Below are positions 19,997 to 28,863 of a stretch of DNA of 40,000 bases, one piece after another. The DNA is from Botryococcus braunii (Eukaryota; Chlorophyta; Trebouxiophyceae), in the NCBI GenBank assembly GCA_002005505.1, contig KV908554.1, forward strand, positions 30,001 through 70,000, in the 5' to 3' direction. Position numbers and translations under genes: made by a program. Each line of letters opens with the position of its first letter. Positions within the stretch are counted from its first letter, which is position 1. The notes beneath the pieces were generated by a model that searched no databases, was not told where the DNA came from, and saw only the letters and a list, made by a program, of their open reading frames with translations.

Positions 19997-20870
19997 TGGC
20001 AATGGCTTAACATATGGTTGAGGCCGCACATGGCTGAAATGGCTTTTGTATAGCCTTATCAAATGGATGTTGCTTTGAAGACTAAAGCAAGCTTTAGTTT
20101 TTAACCATGATCATTGCACCTGAGTAGAAGGAATAAATAGCTTGCACAAGCTCAAAGATAAGTACTATGGTTGCTAGATGTCATGATGATAGTAGGTCTT
20201 AAGGGGTCCAAGTGACAAGGTGCAAGCTGTTTAAACAGTAGAAGGAATAAATTTATTCCTTCTTATCTGGTCAAACTGCAGATATCATGGTATGTGTTGC
20301 TCGCACAAGTTCAGGTTGATCAGATTCTTACCTGTATGCAGTTTTCTCCGTAAACTGTTGTTGCTATTACATGCAGGTTTGCTCTCATGTGGTTGACTTG
20401 GTATTCATCTCGTGATAAGATGTGGTCCTTTTCAGGGGGCCATGTATTGTCCCTTTATATATTATTAGTGATAAGCTTAGATATAAGCTTATATATAATG
20501 AAGCTTATAGGTAAGCTTATATAAAAGGAACTCTGCGATCTGCCGACGCATTCAATAGACATGCATGGTAAAATTAGAAATGAATGTTAAAATTCAAGTT
20601 GGACGTTGGCGCGTATGTCAGATTGGTAAGGCAAGTTTGGTTTATAGCTGAGTGTTTGGGGCAGCGGGTCAGACCATGGATGGAGTCTTCTCATCAAGCG
20701 AGCTTGCTGGTCAAGCGAGCTTGTTATATATGTCTCACCTGCCTCTACCTCTGTTCGGCATGCATACTTGGAGTATGCGTTCTTATGCTGATCAAGTGTG
20801 TTCCGCATGCCTCCACACCGGTAAGGCCCGGCCTGGTGTTCGTGCACATGTCGCTTGACATTCGTCACCT

Positions 20871-20976
20871 GTTGTATCAAGACGTCCGCTTTGTCTTGCA
20901 GATGTGCTCAGATACCTACGTAGCTACGTAGGTATCTGAGCACATCTGCAAGACAAAGCGGACGTCTTGATACAAC
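20871..20976. repeat. Perfect 106-bp palindrome at the foldback centre
   Basis: Two 53-base arms are exact reverse complements with no spacer. The centre is between 20923 and 20924 (TAG|CTA). Confidence 0.97.
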
Positions 20977-21576
20977 CTATAGGTGCTCATACACCTAGTA
21001 TACCCACGTGTATAAAACTCATTTTCTAAATCCATCGAATGACTATGACAAATGTCAGGAATCTAGACGTGGACATATATGAATTCAATGAGTTAGAACT
21101 AGTACTAGACGTGCGACACCTGACTACTCTTATAAGTAATCACCTGCAACCCAAAGCGGACGGTCTTACTACAGCAAGTGACGAATGTCAATCGACATAT
21201 TCACGAACACCAGTCGGGCCCTTACCGGTATATACGGTATGCATGCGGAACACAGTTGACGACGCATATACAAGTATGAAGGCCGAACAGAAGCATAAGC
21301 ATGTGAGACATAGCAAGCTCGCTTAACCAACAAGCTTGCTTGGAGAGAAGTCTTCATCGAATGTGTGAGCCGCTGCCCCAAACACGCGGGTATAAACCAG
21401 ACTTGCCTTATCAGCCTATTGTACGCGCTGAAGTCAAACTTTAATTAACATTCACGAATGATAGATCTATTCTAATCCTACCATGCACGTCAATTGAATG
21501 AGTCGAGTAATAGCCCCTTGATAAGGACCACATCTTATCACGAGACTAAACCAACACATGAGGGCAACCTGCATCT

Positions 21577-21976
21577 AAGATCCAGTACAGCTTAAAGAGA
21601 AAAAGGTGTATATGTAAGATTCTGATCAGCCTGAAATTGTGAGAGTAACACGTGCCATGTGATCTGTAGTTTGACTGACTAGCAGTTTGCACCTTGTGAC
21701 TTGGACGCATCATGGCAGGTAGGAATCATGGTTAACGACTATGCAACATCCATTTGAAGCTCTACAAAAGCCAGTACAGCTTAGGAAGAAAAAGGCTTAC
21801 ATGCAAAAATCTGATCATGCTGAAATTGGTAGAGTAACACGTACCATGTGATCTGTAGTTTGACTGAGTAAAAGGAACAAAGAGCTTGCACCTTGTCACT
21901 TGGACCCATCATGCCAGCTAGGCATCATGGTCAAAGACTGGTGCAACATCCATGTGAAGCTCTACAAAAGCCATTA
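21577..21976 (+). repeat. Tandem duplication of about 200 bp in the right foldback arm
   Basis: The block starting CCAGTACAGCTTA at about 21580 recurs at about 21770. Both copies run through ACCATGTGATCTGTAGTTTGACTGA-type sequence to CTCTACAAAAGCC. They differ at scattered bases. The left arm has a single counterpart. Confidence 0.85.
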
Positions 21977-22014
21977 CAGCCAACTGTGGCTTCAACACTG
22001 CATTAAGCCAATGC

Positions 22015-23201
22015 TCTTTCAATCTCATCTAATGCATAGTAACATGCATGCAACCCTTCTCGTCAATTTGCATTTTGAGTTAACCACTGATTGGAAGAGA
22101 ATAAGACGAGCTATGAAGTATGCTCACGTTCTTCTGATTGACACCAATACACCCAATTAAATGGTTTCCTGCGGCACCCTATTGACAACTTCTATGCAAT
22201 CACACAATGTGGTTAACGTATCGCAAGGTCCACAGTTACAGTAAGTGTACACATGTGCCAACACAATATGAACCAACTCATGAGATCACACCCGAAGTCG
22301 ATATGGTAACCTTAGCCCTTACAGGTTTCCCGTGGTTGAAATCATGGTTCATATCCAACAACAATCAACTACATTGGATTACTCTGCCCATGCTTAGCAA
22401 TTTTATAATATTTTGTTATTTCGGTGTTTTTCTGCGCGTGCCTTTGATTTTCCATCTCAAAATCTTAAGCCCTTGGGCTTGTTGGGATATTAAACACACA
22501 CATGTATACCTTAGACATTTTTTAAACATGTGGTGATATTTGGTTACATGTGGTTACATGTTTGTGGGTCACATCCTAGTAATGGAGGACTTTGAAGACT
22601 CACAGGTGCATATTTAAATAAGGTACAGCTGTAGAAGATAAATAGGTGCAGTTGTACAACAATGAGGTACATTGATATTACATTAAGTTGAAGTCATGTT
22701 GACTTATAAGGCAATGGTTATGACCTTTCCCAGGCAGTAGGGGAGGTTCTATGTGATTTACGGACTCATAGATGAGATCCGGGGTGTAGATACGGTTCTC
22801 ATTGATAAATTCGATGGGAGCCCTCGTACATGCGCCAACTCCGAACATTGTGTAGGCGCTAGAGATCTGACTCTGTGATTGTCTTCGAATCCGAACGTTT
22901 CGACGGAGCTAATGTTTGGTTCCGAGTTAGCTGCACGGAGTTAGTGTTTGGCTCCGAGCTGACCGCTCGAAGCACTTGTGGTTAGATCGTGTCGTTTAAA
23001 CGGATCGAGGACTGTCCGGGTCGATATTCTGTTAGACCGATAGGACTGAACGATGCATGTACGGTTTCACTTTCTTCGCATTGATAAGGAGCCTCAGATA
23101 GGGGCTCCTTTGCATAGATGTGCTGACAGCAGAGCTAGGGGAGGCAAGTCAAGTAAGTCTCTCAGCTGCAGCATTAAAGTGGAATAGTCTGAGGGAACTG
23201 G
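22015..23201 (+). other. Gene-poor stretch
   Basis: No gene was recognised in about 1.2 kb. A short tandem pair around 22914-22966 repeats GGAGCTAATGTTTGG as GGAGTTAGTGTTTGG. The rest shows no clear structure. Confidence 0.5.
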
Positions 23202-23474
23202 CAGTTCTGATGTGTCGTCTGAAACTCCAGTCCGTGTATGCCCGTCATGTTGATGAGGCTAGCCCTTGACTGATTCCTGCCACTGAGCTGTGATTGCCCA
23301 ATGCTGCAGGTATTCCTAGCTCGTTTCTTAGTTAGATGTGTGGCACTGTACATAGTCTTTGATATGTGACTAGTTCTGATGTGTCGTTTGAACTCCAGTC
23401 CGTGTATGCCCGTCATGTTGATGAGGCTTCAATTGATTCCTGCCACTGAGCTGTGATTGCTTCAGTGCTGCAGG
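23202..23474 (+). repeat. Direct repeat of about 105 bp, two copies
   Basis: The block from 23202 to 23310 recurs at 23371-23474 (shared AACTCCAGTCCGTGTATGCC, GATTCCTGCCACTGAGCTGT and GCTGCAGG). Two short indels separate the copies, and about 60 unrelated bases lie between them. Confidence 0.93.
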
Positions 23475-23661
23475 AGATGCTTTTTGAATGTTAATTGTCT
23501 AAACTGATGATGCCATTTGCTTGAGAGGGCTGGGTTGATGTAGTTCTTTTTACAAGAGAAGGATGAAAAGACCAGCCCAGTGTTCAAGGACCCAAACCCA
23601 AATGTTTCAAGCTATAAGTCACACCCGGGGAGCAGCTAGCTGGCGCCCCACAGCGGTCATA

Positions 23662-23853
23662 ATGAAGCTTCTGCAAAAGCCAAAATTCTATCGCACACGT
23701 GCTTTCCTTTCAATTCGCGCTCTTATCGTTCGCGCTGTTATCCTTCTCCAATTGTTACTAATAATTACCTGCACTGCACGTGGCACGGCCAACCCGCTGG
23801 AGGGTGATTATACAAAAAGCTTTGGCGCAAACAATTCGATTTCAAACACCTGA
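23662..23853 (+). CDS. Short ORF with a hydrophobic segment, uncertain
   Basis: This ATG-started ORF of 63 residues has a basic N-terminus and a long hydrophobic run (IRALIVRAVILLQLLLIITC), like a signal peptide or anchor. It sits 137 bases upstream of the CAP gene's first exon. Its LLLIITC...EGD pattern is faintly like that exon's LLLFLTC...EGD. It may be a decayed duplicate first exon, an upstream ORF or chance. Confidence 0.25.
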   Translation: MKLLQKPKFYRTRAFLSIRALIVRAVILLQLLLIITCTARGTANPLEGDYTKSFGANNSISNT

Positions 23854-23990
23854 GATCCCATCTGTCATTCTAGAAGAAGGAAGTGTTGACAGCCTATGGG
23901 CGTCACAATACTGATTTCTCTGGGTATAAAAATGTAATATCTACCGTTACTGAGTTCGTTGCGCGAGGGCGGCAGCCAGTGGGACGCCGC

Positions 23991-26900
23991 ATGTCGATCT
24001 CAAAAGCGCGCGTGGCAGCAGCCGCCATTTCTCTGCTGCTCTTCTTAACCTGTCATACCCGATCCTATGGCTCAGAAGTGCTCTCCCCCTCAATTGGGGC
24101 GATGGAAGGAGACATTGTGCCATGCGACCCCAGCACAGGCCCCTGCGGTACTGTGGGGCCATACCGTGATCAAGCCACTGGGAACGTTTACACCGAACCT
24201 GGGTTTGACCCGTTGATCAAGTGCTCAGACAAAGATGTTACCACGATTTCGGACTGGAAGCTCGTCGAGAATCAGGTACGTTGCAGAAGGCAGTTGTGGG
24301 GCTGCCACAGGGGGTTGCAAAAACGAAATTGATGATATCAAGGTCTGTTTTGAAATTACGCTTTGTTCTCAATATTTGATCCATTCTCACATGCGTGGGA
24401 TTTGCCCGCTCGATGGACTGTGAGTTCAAGTGTTCCCGCCCGGTCAATTATCAGTTAGAAGAAGCCTGTCACGTTGAATGACTGCAGGTCATCACTGTGA
24501 TCAATATTGGCAGTAAATTTACTTAAATGTACTTGATCTGACGCTTGGGGCGTGATATGGGTCTCCAGATCGAAATCTGTGTCAACGATGTTCGGACTGA
24601 TCCGGTGAAATACAAAAACTACTATCCGTGTAACTCCACGGCAGTGTTAACCGATCCTAATATTTTAACTGGAGGACGCCGTCTACCCATCTATGGGACG
24701 GGATCTTGGAGCACCGTCGCTTCAGACATGTAAGGCTCCTCAACCTTCCCCAGGTCCCCGTCCAAAAACAAATCGTTTGCTATCATCGCAGAACGCTTCA
24801 GACGAAGTATGTTCATGCTTAGACTCATATGGTGGTAGTTTCGAAGCAAACATTGAAGCACGACATGTATCCAACCTACCCAGCCCAGCTGTGACAGGGC
24901 TTCTATTTCTATATTCAAACTCGCAATTCTATGGGTCCACAACTTGCACCTCATTGCGGAGGCCTGACTTGATCCATTTTCCCATCTGAACTGACAAGCT
25001 TCACAGATCAGCGGGCATGGAAGGTGTTGAGCGGCATTACATTGTCAGTACCTTCTGACTGATGAGCTCCAGTCACCACCAATCAGACCAAGTCCTCAGG
25101 TTGAATGTGATTACCCGAATGACTATTCAAGGAAATTTAGATGCGCCTTTTGTTCCACATCAAGGCAACCAAACCATGGAGTGATCAAGCAGTGACACAA
25201 GCTGTCCTCCTCACTTCTCATACTTTCAACAAGCATGTCAATGCCAGAGTTGCTTACAGAAATTCTTCTCGCTTTCCGTCCTGCGACCGAGGCCTGTTCC
25301 TTTTGCTAATGTCTGTGCACCACAGCCCCGCTCCCGTCAATGATGCCTGTGCGGATGAATGCCTGTCGCATGGCTGCACATGGCTGACACAATGCCTGTC
25401 TCAATGTCACAATGCCTTTGACAATGCCTGTCTCAATGTCACAATGCCTGTCTCAATGTCACCATGCCTGTCGCAATGCCTGTCTCAATGCCTGTCACAA
25501 TGCCTGTCTCAATGGCACAATGCCTGTCTCAATGTCACAACGCCTGTCTCAATGCCTGTCACAGTGCCTGTCTTAATGGCACAATTCCTGTCACCATGCC
25601 TGTCACAATGCCTGTCTCAATGTCACAATGCCTGTCTCAATGTCATATTGCCCGTCTCAATGTCACAATGCCCGTCTCAATGTCACAATGCCCGTCTCAA
25701 TGTCGCAATGCCTGTCACATGGCTGCAGAGTCGCGCGGAACCACTCGAGCAACATGCAGAAGTACAACTTCTTCGACCACATAGGCATAGACGGGGACAC
25801 GCCTGGGACCCGGCTCAAGTGGGTGGGATGGAACGCAAACACAACTCAGTACAGCCATGGCTGGGGAGAAAACATTGCAGGTACGTTTCACAGGCCCCTT
25901 GTCCCTAGCCGTGCGAGCTACAGTACAGCCATTGCTGGGGAGAAACATTGCAGGTACATTTCACAGGCCCCTTGTCCTCAGGCGTACCAGCCACAGCACA
26001 TGTCCGCCAGATCTCTTGCGGCTGCAGCGAACGACTTTTGAAATATCATTCGTGTCTCAAGGAGTGCTCAAAGTAACACTATCGTCTCGAGGAGTGCGCA
26101 AAGCAACATTATGCTCAGGTTAATAAAGGCACTATCTGGAAGCGGTATATTCTCGGTCGATGCTCAGACGCCTTTTCTGTTAGAGTCCATAAGCATGTTG
26201 CCTTGGGGTGAAATGAGTCTATCAGCATGTTGCTGTGGGTGTGTGCTCAGTCTACAAGCCTTTGGATTGGTTGTGAATCCGGTCTATAAGCGGGTTGCTG
26301 CTGGTGAGAAGTCGGTCTATAAGCCTGTTGCTGTGGGTGAAGTCAGTCCACAAGCCCGTCAATATGGGTGTGAAGTCAGTCCATAAGCATGTTGCTGTGC
26401 GTGTGAACTCAGTCCAAGAATATCTTGCCGCGAGTGTGAGCTCGGTCCATAAACATGTTACAATTGCCCGGGGGGAGGGGGGGGGGGTGAACTCAGTCTA
26501 AAAACATGTTGCTGTGGGTGTGCACTCTGTCCAAAAAACATGTTGCAGTCTTGATGCTGTGGGTGTTAACTCAGTCCGAAAAACACGTTCCTGTTGGCGT
26601 GAACTCAGTCCCAAAACATGTTGTTGTGGGGGTGTGGATTCAGCTTGTAAACATGATGCGGTGTGTGTGAACTCAGAGTCGATATTTACTGTTGCTTGGG
26701 GTGGTTTTGCAGCGGGCTACTACAGTGTCCTCGACGTGGTCATGGCATGGATGTGGTAAGCAAACTCGGCCATTTATAATCTCTTTAAACTTTCGAATTG
26801 AAAATCAACATCAACCTTGAACTGTGAAATTCGTGTTGATTACAAGCCCTCCAAGGCTTTTCGACAACTCCTAGCTGCAAAGCATCGCACGTGTTCTCAC

Positions 26901-28728
26901 AAAATTCACAGCCATGGCTAAACGTATTCTCAAAGCATTGCCTGTGTTCCCCCGTACATCACAGTCGTGCCTGGAACACCCTGTGGTTCACTCTACATCG
27001 CAGTCTTGTCCACAAGTTTGTTCATGAGATACAATGGCATTAACTTTGCTGACCACGGCCCAGGCCATGCATGCCATGGCAACATCTAGCAAGCTTGCTG
27101 AACATTTCCATGGCCTGGGTTAGGTAAGCAGACTTGCTGCAATCGTATCTCCTGAATCAGACCTTTGTTGGGCTGTGATCGCATTCCTTCCTTGTTAAGT
27201 TTCTGGTGTGCAAGCATGGATAGACAGCGCAAAGCATAAATAAACAGCGCAAAACATAGATTAATAGTGCAAAACACAAAATGAATAGCGCAAGGTATCT
27301 CGTGTCTGGGTTCAAAATGTGTCAGTACCGAGACGGGCAGTTTGTAAGCATCAAAAGTATAGGTTAGACAAGCGCTATTCAAATGAATGATATCTCAATT
27401 GGACCCCAGAAAAGGACAAACAGCGGTCCATTCCCACATACATGGCCCTTGATGGCCCACAAAGAGCCATGTATGTGGGATTGTTATGCTGACAAGGTGC
27501 CCGTCTGAGTCACATAAACATTTTTGAGATCACACATATGTCCAACCTGCAACTCCAAAAGTTTGCAGAGGTGCATCTGTTCTTGCCTCGAATCTGAAAA
27601 GTTGTGAATCATGCATGCTACTGCCCGGCTCCTCCTCTTGTCAGGGCAGCAACTGCCATAAGCAGGGGCTTCCATGTTAGGAGGTAGAGGAGCTAATTTA
27701 TAAAAGGGTGTGTGGGTGTGTGCAGTTCTCCTGGGCACAGGATGAATATGTTTGTAAGTGCAACATTTCAAAAGCCTGCCTGCGATATCTTGCCATCTCA
27801 CCTATTTCCCAGCATTTGTTTTACCCCGCATTCACATTACACTGTATGTGGGTATATTTCATGACATACATCATGCAGCACGTTGCATCATGTTTCATGG
27901 GGGTATCAACAAACATCTTATTATTTTGACTTCTTCATAGCAATAAGCTTCTTCCCCGTAGTCATCTATAAATTATGAAATATAAATGTAAGACATAATT
28001 AATGAAACAGGTGCCTGCTTGACGGCCACTCCATTTTCATATACACATTCTATTTTAAGAGTCGGATGACTTCTCTTTGTATAACCACAAATGCAGATTG
28101 GGAATGGGTGCCTCCAGGGACTTACCATGTCCTGAGAAAGGGCCTGTTTTTATCCCTTTCACTTGACATGAGTACTTCGCAATCCCATCTCAGACTGTTG
28201 CAACAGTGCTTCAGCAAGGCTCTAATTTAGTTTTTCCTTCCAGATAACCTGTGTTTGTTTGGCAACCTCATTGGAAACAATCTGCTTTGCTTTGCTTTGC
28301 AAAACTTGAAAAAGCGTCCATCTCTCATAAATTCAAACATGTGCAGTCCCCCTTTCCTTGCTGAACGATTAGCCATGAAAGTAGCAAATGTCGTTCCCCA
28401 GTCAGACTCGTTGGTGCTTGCCCTCGAACCTCGTACCCTTCCGGGGGCGAGGCAGGTGTAAACCTGGCCACAACCAGTCAGCAGCACGTGCCTTGCTGTT
28501 TGCCGGCCAATCCCCAGCACGTGCCTTGCTGCATGCGGGCCAATCACTAGCACGTGCCTTGCTGCATGGGAGCCTGTCAGCAGCACATGCCTTGACACTG
28601 GGGCTGGGGATTTGCAGCAATGCCGGTGGGACTCGCAGGGCACGGGCTTCGTTTATGTGCCAACCAACAATCCATGGGCATTTGAGACCTGGTATACGCA
28701 GGTATGCCTGCTTGCCTGAGAATTGCTT

Positions 28729-28803
<75 letters not shown>

Positions 28804-28823
28804 TGTGTGTAGGTGCGTGTGTG

Positions 28824-28863
<40 letters not shown>

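Larger units (their letters stand above)
19998..22014. repeat. Two-kilobase foldback (long imperfect inverted repeat)
   Basis: The left arm runs about 19998-20923. Its reverse complement reappears in order across 20924-22014. Examples are GATAAGATGTGGTCCTT at about 20415 against AAGGACCACATCTTATC at about 21524, and GGTGTTCGTG at about 20835 against CACGAACACC at about 21202. The outer ends also pair (ATGGCTTAA at about 20002, TTAAGCCAAT at about 22003). The arms are diverged, apart from a perfect core. The right arm holds an extra unmatched 165 bases (20977-21140) and a doubled outer part. No transposase was seen. It could be a foldback-type transposable element or a source of double-stranded RNA. 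Confidence 0.85.

Noticed and set aside
20584..21381. Similar ORFs on opposite strands (115 and 70 residues) suggesting a gene pair
   Set aside because: They are the two arms of the foldback read in opposite directions; no domain or consistent coding pattern.
25141..25908. 255-residue ORF rich in CLSQCLSQ
   Set aside because: It is a minisatellite in intron 2; the real exon 3 (25729-25880) is in another frame with clear CAP motifs and phased splice sites.
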